A stretch of 64,000 bases of DNA. Origin: Cerrena zonata. Its lineage: Eukaryota > Basidiomycota > Agaricomycetes > Polyporales > Cerrenaceae. Under the pieces are notes generated by a model. That model was not told the DNA's origin and did not search any database. It was given only the letters and a program-made list of their open reading frames with translations. Positions within the stretch are counted from its first letter, which is position 1. Each line of letters begins with the position of its first letter. Below are positions 1-9,491 of this stretch, one piece after another. The position numbers were made by a program, and so were the translations under genes. Location of the stretch: NCBI GenBank assembly GCA_038087015.1, contig JASBNA010000033.1:62001-126000 (forward strand), given 5' to 3'.

Positions 1-858
1 AATCTTATCTCTATGTAGATAAAGCGGTAATCAAGTAGTTGTCAGTGACTGATTCAATAAACTTTGTGAATTGAACAAATTGAGGATTGTGTAAGTGAAT
101 GGACAAAATGCCGTGATTGACCATCGCCTTTCATTACCTTTATTTCAATTTGTTTGTCACTTGTTAATTTGAACTTTTCCCACTCTTACACCACTTCTTG
201 TTATTATTCTTCGTATGATTGCGGTGTATCCTGTCTACGATTCTGTCTATGATCCAGTTTGGATCCAGTTTAGTATCAAGTCCAGTTTCAATTCTGGTAT
301 ATAATTGTATTGGCATAAGTAAGATGAGATGAGATGTCCCATAAGGTGATACTAGGCGATGCGCGCACCCTACAAACCATTCTTCCGTGGATTTTTAATT
401 GGCCCGTTATTCTTATCAATAAGTCTTGATGCGTTGATCTGGTCAATTGTGTCTCAATTATATTCCGTCCGGTCAATATCGTACTTATGCAAATGACTTG
501 TTCATCACCATTTAGTAGATGGATTTAGGTTCTGGTTTTATTTTTTATGTCAAAAGGCCAACGCTCGCTTCTCAGTTCCAATTCTTTTTTATTCTCGCCT
601 AAGTATTACTAGACTCAAGTTAATTAATTTTATCTTTCAAATATCATTATTTAAATTGTTCTTTGTGGGGTATCGTTCTATGTTGCGTACCGAAATACCT
701 TTTCAAGCCTTGTCTATCATCAGGGGAATCGAACCATTTTTTGTAAAACGTTCGTATGTCTAATTCTTACAATAAGTTTAAGCAATGAAACTTCGTAAAC
801 TCACCGTATGATTCAGTTCTCAATTTGTACCACTAGTGCTGTACTACTACCTTATTAC

Positions 859-918
859 TGTATTACTTCCTTTACTATTGTATTACTTCTTTTACTATTG
901 TATTACTTCTTTTACTAT
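859..918 (+). repeat. 20-bp tandem repeat, three copies
   Basis: Three units of TGTATTACTTCTTTTACTAT at 859-878, 879-898 and 899-918. The first has one C/T difference. A decayed partial copy follows. They lie about 255-315 bases before the RPL4 start codon, just upstream of the CACGTG element. Confidence 0.9.
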
Positions 919-961
919 TGCATTACTGTAATACTAAAGATGGTTTGGGTGCTAAATATGT

Positions 962-990
962 CACGTGCACATTTTCAGATGTACGGATGT
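962..990 (+). promoter_or_regulatory. RPL4 promoter elements: CACGTG (Cbf1-type) plus Rap1-like site
   Basis: GTCACGTG contains the Cbf1 core CACGTG at 962-967. At 979-990 the minus strand reads ACATCCGTACAT, one mismatch from the Rap1 consensus ACACCCRTACAT. Both are about 180-210 bases upstream of the RPL4 ATG, the usual place for ribosomal-protein gene activator sites. Cbf1 with Tbf1 drives ribosomal-protein genes in Candida albicans, and Rap1 does so in Saccharomyces. Binding is inferred. Confidence 0.5.
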
Positions 991-1172
991 AGATTGACCC
1001 TTGCGGGTAACTTTTTTGGGTTTCTCATTCTTGTTTCTGTCGGGACCTCACACGACCACAATAACGCTCTCTTCTCACTGGAAAATTTTTCACTTTATTA
1101 AATGAAAAATAAAAATGAAAAATTTCACTTCCTCTTCTCTTCTTTCTTCATCACATTATACACTTATCAAAG

Positions 1173-2264
1173 ATGTCTACTCGTCCTCAAGTTTCTGTCA
1201 TCTCCGCTAAAGGTGAACAAACCTCCACTCAATTACCATTACCAGCTGTCTTCTCTGCTCCAGTCAGACCAGATTTAGTCCACTCTGTTTTCGTTAGAGT
1301 TAACAAAAACAAGAGACAAGCTTACGCTGTTTCTGAAAAAGCCGGTCACCAAACCTCCGCTGAATCATGGGGTACCGGTAGAGCTGTTGCCAGAATTCCA
1401 AGAGTTGGTGGTGGTGGTACTCACCGTTCTGGTCAAGCTGCCTTTGGTAACATGTGTAGAGGTGGTCGTATGTTTGCTCCAACTAAAACTTGGAGAAAAT
1501 GGCACATCAAAGTTAACCATAACGAAAAACGTTATGCTACTGCTTCCGCCATTGCTGCTTCTGCTGTTACTTCTTTAGTTTTAGCTAGAGGTCACAGAGT
1601 TGAACAAGTTAAAGAATTACCTTTAGTTGTTTCTAACGATTTCGAATCTGTTACCAAAACTAAAGATGCCGTTGCTGTCTTAAAATCTATTGGTGCTCAC
1701 AAAGATTTAATTAAAGTTATTAAATCTAAAAAATTGAGAGCCGGTAAAGGTAAATTGAGAGGTAGAAGATTCACTCAAAGAAGAGGTCCATTAGTTGTTT
1801 ACGCTCATGACAATGGTCTTACTAAAGCTTTAAGAAACATTCCAGGTGTTGAAACTTCTGATGTTAAACACTTAGGTTTATTACAATTAGCTCCAGGTGC
1901 TCACTTAGGTAGATTTGTTATCTGGACCCAAGGTGCTTTCGAATCTTTAGATTCCGTTTACGGTTCTGATTCTACTAAATCTATCAAATCTGGTTACACT
2001 TTACCATCTAACATCATTTCTAACACTGATGTTACCAGATTAATCAACTCTGCTGAAGTCCAAGCTGTCGTTAGACCAGCTGGTCAACCATCTCAAAAGA
2101 AGACTCACGTCTTAAAGAAGAACCCATTGAAGAACAAACAAGTCTTATTAAGATTAAACCCATACGCCAAAGCCTTCTCTGCTGAAAAATTAGGTTCTGC
2201 TAAAGTTGAAAAATCTAAAGCTAAACCATCTAAAGGTCAATTCTCCGCTGTCTTAAGAGATTAA
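1173..2264 (+). CDS. RPL4: 60S ribosomal protein L4 (uL4)
   Basis: A 363-residue protein of the large ribosomal subunit. It closely follows Saccharomyces Rpl4 (362 aa) end to end: [13 protein letters not shown] near the start, then [20 protein letters not shown], the glycine loop [15 protein letters not shown] that reaches into the exit tunnel, and [18 protein letters not shown]. The C-terminal tail is lysine-rich and divergent, as usual. The ATG at 1173 follows AAAG and gives the expected MSTRPQVSV start. No intron is present. Codon use is strongly biased (TTA/TTG, GGT, AGA), fitting high expression. It converges with the secreted CAP protein gene, whose stop is 356 bases away. Confidence 0.98.
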   Translation: MSTRPQVSVISAKGEQTSTQLPLPAVFSAPVRPDLVHSVFVRVNKNKRQAYAVSEKAGHQTSAESWGTGRAVARIPRVGGGGTHRSGQAAFGNMCRGGRMFAPTKTWRKWHIKVNHNEKRYATASAIAASAVTSLVLARGHRVEQVKELPLVVSNDFESVTKTKDAVAVLKSIGAHKDLIKVIKSKKLRAGKGKLRGRRFTQRRGPLVVYAHDNGLTKALRNIPGVETSDVKHLGLLQLAPGAHLGRFVIWTQGAFESLDSVYGSDSTKSIKSGYTLPSNIISNTDVTRLINSAEVQAVVRPAGQPSQKKTHVLKKNPLKNKQVLLRLNPYAKAFSAEKLGSAKVEKSKAKPSKGQFSAVLRD

Positions 2265-2620
2265 ATTTATTAAATATTCTTTTAATTATTTAATATATTT
2301 TTGTCCTTTATTGAACATGGAAATTTTATATAATTTTGTATATTGAAGTAATGAATATAAAAGTTTCTATATATATGTGCTGTGTAAGGATTTTATATTA
2401 CTATTCTTTTTCGAATCTATTTTTTTTTTTGCGTTCATCATTTTGTTGCAAATAATCATCCTACAGAAAAGAAATAACCAAATAATTTAATTTATTAATA
2501 TACAAACAATTTATACTATAGAAATATGAGAACCGAATAAACCTTTGAAAAACCGTAAAGAAAAATGAAAAAGCATGTTGAAAGTCATTATAAATAATAA
2601 TAAGTTTTAGTCAAGCTTTA
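2265..2620. other. Convergent 3' intergenic region (RPL4 / CAP protein)
   Basis: AT-rich sequence with TATATA and T-runs, suitable for 3'-end formation of both flanking convergent genes. No gene or RNA is recognised. Confidence 0.6.
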
Positions 2621-3691
2621 TTAACTTGAACTTGGTTTAATGACATTTTCAGCAAAGAAATTTTTATGAGTTTTTGGATCTGTTCCAACAATGTTACCTC
2701 TAGTGTCAGAATATTCACAGATGGTATATTGTTTCCAAGAGTTATTACAATCAACTTTAGCACATCCCATTTGACTACTTGATTGCCAAACAAGTTGAGT
2801 ATAATGACCAGTTTTTTCAGAAAAACCTGGATTAGAGAAGTCATAGTATTTAATTTCATCATACCAAGCATCAACTGGAGCTTTACCACCAGAGTAACCA
2901 GCAGCTAAGTTTTCACCGTATGGACCGTCAGAATGAATTAATTGAACGTTATCACAAGAGAAAGAAGATTTAGCATAATCAGCGGCGTATTGAGCAAGAG
3001 TGTTATTCCAGACTAATGCTTGAGCACCAGAAAGAGCCCTTTTAGTGTTATGTTCATCCAAGATTTCTTGTTCAAAATCGTTAAGATTTGAGGAAGAAGA
3101 AGAAGATGATGAAGGAGCAGATGAAGTGGTTGAAGTAGCAGGTGCAGTTGAAGAAGTTAAAGTAGTTGGAGTAGCGGAAGTTTGTTGAGTTTGAGAGGTG
3201 GTTTCAGCTTGAGTTTGTTGAGTAGATGAAGTTTCAGCTTGAGTTGGTTGGGCTTCAGTTTGGGCTTCAGTTGGTTGAGAATCAGTTTGAGCTTCAGTTG
3301 GTTGGGCAGATGAAGTTTCAGCTTGAGTTGGTTGAGAATCAGTTTGAGCATCGGTTGGAGCATCGGTTGGAGCACCAGTTGGTTGAGCATCGGTTTGTTC
3401 ATCAGTTGAAGTAATTGAAGTTTCAGTTGGTTGGGCTTCAGGTTGAGCATTAGTTGAGGTTTCAGCATTTGCTTGACCATCAGGAAGAGTTGAAGTTTTA
3501 GTAGTAGTCAGAGTTGTTGGAGAACCATTAACTACAATGACGGTAGTTTCAACTTTGGTGACAGTATTAGTAGTATAAGTTTTCCATTGAGTTGAAGTTG
3601 GAGCAGTATGGTATCTTGTTATAAGAGCAGGAGCAGCTTGAGCTATCGATAATAAGACAGAGGAAGCAAAGATTAAACTATTGAATTTCAT
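2621..3691 (-). CDS. Secreted CAP-superfamily (SCP/PR-1-like) protein, Pry1/Rbt4/Rbe1 type
   Basis: A 356-residue protein. Residues 1-19 form a signal peptide (hydrophobic core, AQA before AP). Residues 20-90 are Thr-rich, and about 90-165 are imperfect QPTEAQTDSQPT-type repeats. A Ser/Thr-rich, serine-run linker follows to about 205. The CAP domain fills about 208-350 with family landmarks LDEHNTKRA, GENLAAGY, GHYTQLVWQSS and the paired cysteines of CAKVDCNN and TICEYS. Fungal members bind sterols and lipids and are exported or held in the wall; Candida Rbe1/Rbt4 affect virulence. The mucin-like stalk probably carries O-mannose and varies in repeat number. I cannot tell which paralog this is, so no symbol is given. 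Confidence 0.9.
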   Translation of the reverse strand: MKFNSLIFASSVLLSIAQAAPALITRYHTAPTSTQWKTYTTNTVTKVETTVIVVNGSPTTLTTTKTSTLPDGQANAETSTNAQPEAQPTETSITSTDEQTDAQPTGAPTDAPTDAQTDSQPTQAETSSAQPTEAQTDSQPTEAQTEAQPTQAETSSTQQTQAETTSQTQQTSATPTTLTSSTAPATSTTSSAPSSSSSSSSNLNDFEQEILDEHNTKRALSGAQALVWNNTLAQYAADYAKSSFSCDNVQLIHSDGPYGENLAAGYSGGKAPVDAWYDEIKYYDFSNPGFSEKTGHYTQLVWQSSSQMGCAKVDCNNSWKQYTICEYSDTRGNIVGTDPKTHKNFFAENVIKPSSS

Positions 3692-5356
3692 TTTAAAGAA
3701 GGACTAACGAATGGATAGTTTTGGACTAGGATAAAGAAAGAATGTAGTTGGGCACTAAGATAAAGAAGGAATATAGTTAGAAACTAAGATAAAGAAGGAA
3801 TGTAGTTAGAAACTAAGGTAAAGAAAGAATGTAGTTAGAAACTAAAGAATGAACGAAAGTGATTAAAAAAGAAGAAAGGAAACTTGAATCATTGCAAGGA
3901 ATACCTGATACCTTTATAGAAAATCAGTATTAGATCTTGCTCAGATCAGTTATGGTAAGGTACAACCAGCAGCAACAAGGTTGAGTTGAAAACCAAGGTC
4001 CAAGCCAGCAGAACAATGATCGTAACGGCCTTCAACTAAATGATACCCAGCAATATGAAGTAATTAGATCAAGTATAGCAAATCATTGAAAAAAATATAT
4101 ATTTTTTAAAAATACAGAGTACAAACACCACCACTACTTGAAAAAGTAAGTGAATCCAGCTCTGGGAATAATGTACACAAATCAGGCAGGTGGCCACCCA
4201 ACCAGACTCGTCCATGGACTCCACATGAGCCATGGAAGGACTAATGGGGAACCCAGAGCAAAAACACGCAGACAAAGAGTAAATCCTGCTGGGTCAAAAA
4301 CCTAAAGGAAATCCTTCATTGACAGATGAAGAAAGATAACAATCCCACAAAAGCAACCGTTAGCTGCACCAGTGGGCAGATCTAAGACTTTACCGAAAGA
4401 CTAACTTCCAGGGTGATGAATGGCTATTTGCATGCAATCAATCCCCAATGGGGTTTGTTAGTGCTGGCTATTTGGTTGTGAAAAGTTAATGCCAGCCTTC
4501 GCGTAAACTGCAAAAAAAGATACCTGCCTTTGCGACCGCAAAACGTAACCTGCAATCCGTCATGAAAGATCCGTACATTCAATAACCGACCCTATTATTA
4601 GAACATCCACCAATACATTGATCTATTTATATATTCATATATTCATATAGTCATATGTATATAAACATATATGAGCTACTTGAACATTACTGATGATACG
4701 TAAGAGGCGATAGGTTTAGTTGTAATATGCTCATATAGTTATATGATGATATTGATAAGATACGAGGAACGCACCAACCAACCTTCACTCGTGTAGCTGT
4801 TTTAGTGCCTTGTTCGTCTGACACGCTGTTCTCTCATCGTTCAAAGACTGGAGTACTGCCTCTTATGCTAACGTGAGTGAAGCCTAAACTGGACTAATAC
4901 TCCATCTATTTACGTCCCTTGGAAAAGATCAATTGGCTAGATTAATACACTATCTAGTGAAGACTGTTATGGGACTGTTATGTGACTATCACCATTCATC
5001 TATATACCTTCAGATGATGACTTTATTGTTAATCTCGTATATTGTAGTGGTTGAACGATTGTAGAGGTTTGGAGGTGTTTTTCTTTTTCTCTATGTTTGT
5101 TTTTCTGTTACGCAGTCTTTTGATCCAATGGGTAATTTTTCAAAAAGACACTAGGCAAACATTTATGAAACATTAACTTGTTCAAATTCTGCTTTTGAAA
5201 CGTATCTTCTAGAATATATATCCTTGTCTTGGAGGGTTAATCTAGTGATCAGTTCAATTTGGTCATAAAAGGCAAGTTTTAAAAGCTTTTATTCACTCTT
5301 TCTCTTTTTAATTGGTCTTTGATCTTCCAAATTTCCGCTTTTTCCATCAAGCTATA
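3692..5356. other. Long intergenic region (CAP protein / IML2, divergent)
   Basis: About 1.7 kb shared by two divergent promoters. Apart from the 29-bp tandem repeat (3725-3840) I see only AT-rich sequence, an ATATTCATATATTC-type run near 4630-4670 and no credible gene. The 68-residue open frame at 4069-4275 (minus) matches nothing. Long upstream regions are typical of cell-surface genes in this clade. Confidence 0.55.
3725..3840 (-). repeat. 29-bp tandem repeat, four copies, upstream of the CAP protein gene
   Basis: Four contiguous 29-bp units at 3725-3753, 3754-3782, 3783-3811 and 3812-3840, differing by one to five bases, each starting ACTARGRTAAAGAA. A partial fifth unit follows. They begin 34 bases upstream of the CAP gene's ATG, so they lie in its leader or core promoter. 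Confidence 0.92.
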
Positions 5357-8063
5357 ATGTTTAAAGGCTTAAGAAAGAAAGCATCAGTTTTACTGATATC
5401 TTCTCAACTGCTGCAATCCAGTGTTGCTGATACAAACTCCACGACTTCAAAAGATTCTAGCTCATATGAAAAAATCTTAAAACAAGTTCATGATTTTGAA
5501 ATTGCCTTGCAAGCAATGGATTATTTATTGGATGATCGTTCTGAAGAAGGTACTGATTTATTAAAAATTGAATCAGAAAAACATTCATCCAATAATTCAG
5601 ATCAACCAGCTGCTATTTTCCCCTTAGCATTAGGTGTAATGCAATTTATAGAAGCAACTTTAGGATTTGAACCTGAAGTTATGGCAAAGGCTCAAACAAC
5701 ATTATCAGAAGCAGAACAAGCTTCTTTAAATAATTCAAAATATAACATTAAAAATCAATTAGCTACTTCTCACATATACCCTCCGGGTACTGAATTTCAA
5801 GTTACCCATGCTGAATCAACTCTTCTTAATGCTTTAGTTATGTTATTACATGAAAATAACGGAATGGTGGAAGGAGCCAAAGCTCTTTTCAAATTAAGAA
5901 AAGCTTACCAAACTTTAGATTCAGTTTATAAAAAGATCAAAGAACTGGAACCGGCTTTTAATAAAAATTTATCAAAATTTAAAAAACAAGCAAATCAACA
6001 AAATCAAAATGGTAAAAATATTAGTACTGTTGATTTACCCGGGTTTGATACTTCTAATAATAGTTCAACCGCTTCTTTACCACAAGAAATTAAATTAATG
6101 AAAGATTTAGAAAAAGTTTATCAAATGAGGAAAGCAAGAGTAGAAGGTACTAGTTTAGAAGGTATTTCAAAACAAAATCAACAGAATATTAACTTATTTA
6201 AAAATAATAGTGCATCAGCTTCTGCGGCTTCTTTATCAAGAAAACCAAGTAATTATTCTTTATTGGATAAACCAAGTATCAATAAATCAAGACCCGCTTC
6301 TCCAAATCCTCAAACAATTCTGCAAAATTCAAAATTTCTTAATCCTCTAAACTCAAAAAATTCTAAAATCCCTGAATCTCAAAATAATGAATCAGATGGA
6401 TGATGACGATGATGATATGTTTTCAGATGCTCTTGATACTCAATTCGATGATTATTTTAATAATGGCTCAATCTCAAATAGTTTTGCTCCAACAACAGCA
6501 AATTCATTACTCTCAACAGTAACTTCAAATTCTTCTGATATCTCAAATACAAATGATAATCATTTACATGTATCAACAATTGATGAATTCATTCATTCAG
6601 GAGTCCAATTGTGTTTTGGGATTCTTCAAGTGGTATTATCTTTAATTCCCCCAACAATTGGTAAAGTATTATCAATTGTTGGTTTTAGAGGTGACCGTAT
6701 CACTGGTTTACGTATGTTATGGAGAACTGCCATCACTAGTAGAAATATTCATGGTGAATTGGCTTTATTATGTCTTCTTGTTTTATATGATGGTCCGATC
6801 CAATTTGTGGATTTTGGATTCCAAACCCCTGATCAGTATGACTCAAACGTTAAATCAATTATCCCAATCATTGATTTATCCAGTATCACCGACTCTGATC
6901 TTGATAAAATCATGAGAAATCCTGCGTTATATACAACTCAATTACTCACCAAAGCTAGAAAATTCTTTCCTCATAATGCATTATGGATCTTACAAGAAGG
7001 TAGAATCTTAGCCTCTCAAGGTAAATTAAAAGACGCTACCCATTTAATGCAAAGTTTTACTGATGACCCAAACAATAAAATTCAAATGTTACAAGTAAAA
7101 TCATTACTTGTCTTTGATAGGGCAATGTTGTATGCTTTTAATCAAGAATTCGATTCTGCTGCAGAAGATTTCCTTAGCTTGGTGAAATTAAGCTCGTGGA
7201 GTCAAGGTGTTTACCTATATTTAGCTGGTTCTTGTTATTTAGCTCAATGGAGAATGATTAAACTTGGATTGGTAGAATATGATGAATCAGAACGTGACAA
7301 TTTACTAACAATGTATGCTCAAAAAGCTGAACGCTATATCAAAGAAGCTCCTACTTACGTTCCTGGTCATGGTCATAACGCTTCTCAGAAAAAGGGTGGT
7401 ATTGGTGGATCCAATAAACAAATGCCTTTTGATAAATTCTTATTAAGAAAGTATAAAAATATCGAAACCAATACAAAGAAATATCCAGAACTTTCATTTG
7501 TCGAATGTGTTGGTACTTCTCCAATTCACGAACTTGTTTATTTTTGGAATGGTTATAACAGAATGCAACCTCGTGATTTGGAAATAAGTTATAAAGTTTT
7601 AGGTTTTACCGGTGCACCAAATAGTGAAGCTTCTTTAAACTCGCATGAATTCGACTATTCTTCAATCGAAGAAACAAAAGATGAAGCCATGGTGAGATAT
7701 TTCTTACAAGCCATTACCTTAAGACAGTTAGGAAAATGGAAGGAAGGTTTAGAACTCCTCGATTCTCATGTTATCTCTCGTTATGTAACTCAAGATTCAC
7801 CAGCTGGTTTTAAATTTAGTCGTTTGACCTATAGCCCTTATTTATACCCAACTGCTCTTTATGAAAAATCCATGTTTGTTTGGCTTTTCAATTCTACTGC
7901 ACCAGATGCAGATGTTAAGAATGCCATCAAAGAAAGTCAAGCATGGATGAAAAAGGCTGAAATAGTCTCAGATGTTGGAGATTACGAATTAAGTACAAGA
8001 ACCAGTATGAGAATAAAGGCAGCTGGTGACAGGTTAGACCAATTGAGTAACGAACGAGCTTGA
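5357..8063 (+). CDS. IML2: Iml2-like TPR protein, one frameshift
   Basis: Two overlapping frames (to 6403 and from 6387) make one gene of about 901 residues. The N-terminal part holds the family motif HDFEIALQAMDYLLDDRSEEG, which resembles Saccharomyces Iml2 (731 aa). The C-terminal part carries the helical repeat region of the Iml2/TTC39 family (for example NIHGELALLCLLVLYDGP). Iml2 is found on mitochondria and in the cytosol and is needed for clearing inclusion bodies with lipid droplets. The first open frame begins at a TTG; the ATG at 5357 gives MFKGLRKK, like other family starts. The frame breaks at 6398-6403, where GAT-GGA-TGA would read on as an aspartate run (GAT GAT GAC) if one G were absent. 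Confidence 0.85.
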
Positions 8064-8279
8064 TTTATATTTATAATTCTTTAACCTCATTGTGTATATT
8101 TTCCTTTTAGATAAAGAGACTGCATAATTTTTATATATAAGTTCATTTTAGTATTTACTGCTTAAACAGTCATATTGATCGTGGCTGCGACGATGATTTA
8201 AAATAAAACTATTTATTACTATTGTTTTCCAAAGTTAAAAGTAAATTTACAGAAGATGAAATGACGATGCATATGATTT

Positions 8280-9254
8280 TTAATTAAAATAAGTATCCAC
8301 CATAGTATATGCAACATTGAATCTAAAGCATACGCTTAGAAACCAACAGAGTGCAATTACTGGTAATATCCCGACCAAGATGATCATTTGAAGTAACTTG
8401 GCAGGATTAGTTCCACTTGAGCCTTTAACATTATAGATATTACTATTATTTATGAATGGAAGGGAATTGAAACCATAGAATGTAATGACGAAGTAATACC
8501 CAATGGCACCAAAGTATAGTGAATTACCAAGTAATAATGAAAAAAAAGATTTTTTTATCCTCAAAAGAGGCAATAGTAAAAATTGCAAAATGTATAATAA
8601 GCACCAAATCACTAAAAATGAATTACAATGAATGTCAAAGCAGAACCCCCATTCGATGTAGTTTACATTATATTTTGCCATATTGACACTTGTACCGTTG
8701 AAAAGCCTATTAGTGACTAACCAAGAGACCGTAGCAATAACTACCCCAGTTAAGTAAAAATCAATCATAACCATATAAATAATAAGTTTGAATATATCCC
8801 AAAGATGCGGACTATAAGCAATACCCCATGCGACAGCACTGATAGATAAAAAAAGCGTCAATAGAATCAAAAATGATGGGTCGTCTCGAGAATAACTAGA
8901 TTTGCCATCTAATGACAGCTGTTGTTTATAGTAGTAATGTGATCGATACATTTTTTTAGGATTTATTATAAGATTTAGCATTTCCCAAATTGCAGTTTCA
9001 AAATCTAGAGTTGTGGGTTTGAAAAGTCTTTTCAACATTTTAGCAAAATTCTGTAGTTTGAATTTGCTTCGACGAGGAGTGAATGTATTATCATTATAAG
9101 CTGAAGAAGCAGACGAGATATATGATCCACCTGCAATCGATCCGTTACTGTCTCCAGCATTGCCCAAAGATGAGAGCCTGGTCGAGCTTGGTCCTGGAGT
9201 CGCTTTCGGGAATAGGTCTTGAGTAGTGTAGGGTAAGTTAGATCTTTTACTCAT
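8280..9254 (-). CDS. GMH1: Gmh1/UNC-50 family Golgi membrane protein
   Basis: A 324-residue multispanning protein. Residues 1-75 are a Ser-rich cytosolic tail. From about 76 the UNC-50 fold begins (KMLKRLFKPTTLDFETAIWEM), followed by RSHYYYKQ, a DDPSFLILLTLFL segment and five hydrophobic spans ending about residue 315. The conserved VEWGFCFDIHCNSF-type loop is seen as IEWGFCFDIHCNSF near residue 203. Saccharomyces Gmh1 (273 aa) is a Golgi protein found with the Arf exchange factors Gea1/Gea2; animal UNC-50 acts in receptor trafficking. The extra N-terminal tail accounts for the greater length. Confidence 0.92.
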   Translation of the reverse strand: MSKRSNLPYTTQDLFPKATPGPSSTRLSSLGNAGDSNGSIAGGSYISSASSAYNDNTFTPRRSKFKLQNFAKMLKRLFKPTTLDFETAIWEMLNLIINPKKMYRSHYYYKQQLSLDGKSSYSRDDPSFLILLTLFLSISAVAWGIAYSPHLWDIFKLIIYMVMIDFYLTGVVIATVSWLVTNRLFNGTSVNMAKYNVNYIEWGFCFDIHCNSFLVIWCLLYILQFLLLPLLRIKKSFFSLLLGNSLYFGAIGYYFVITFYGFNSLPFINNSNIYNVKGSSGTNPAKLLQMIILVGILPVIALCWFLSVCFRFNVAYTMVDTYFN

Positions 9255-9491
9255 TGCTTTTGGGAGAATTGTGATATAGCCAATTGATTGTAGATCAACA
9301 ACTGTTCAACAGAGTTCAAACAAGTTTATCTCGAATTTTTTTTTGTTCTTCTTTTTACAATGAGTTTACACCCGTACACTTCAATTAGTCCCAAACAGGC
9401 TTTTGGCTGCTACATCAACAAATTATGGTGAATTAAATCTATTATGGAGGGATATTAGAGTATAATATGAATAAGAGGTATATATGACAGC

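Larger units (their letters stand above)
1..1172. other. Intergenic region upstream of RPL4
   Basis: No convincing gene is seen. The open frames here are short, low in complexity and match nothing. The region holds a doubled GATCCAGTTT (251-260 and 262-271), a 20-bp tandem repeat at 859-918 and the RPL4 promoter elements near 962-990, listed separately. The last 70 bases before the RPL4 start are pyrimidine-rich with TTCTTC runs, typical of a highly expressed yeast leader. Confidence 0.6.

Noticed and set aside
721..735. tRNA B-box-like GGGAATCGAACC
   Set aside because: No A box or cloverleaf can be drawn at a workable distance.
808..1101. 97-residue open frame upstream of RPL4
   Set aside because: Its first half is just the translated 20-bp TTACTTCTTTTAC repeat, and it overlaps the RPL4 promoter elements.
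4743..4821. Possible C/D box snoRNA (ATGATGA ... CTGA)
   Set aside because: No terminal stem joins the boxes, no internal C'/D' pair is clear and no guide match could be argued; the boxes are expected by chance.
6387..8063. A separate 558-residue gene starting at 6387
   Set aside because: It lacks the conserved N-terminal part, which is found in the preceding frame at the correct spacing; a one-base shift joins them.
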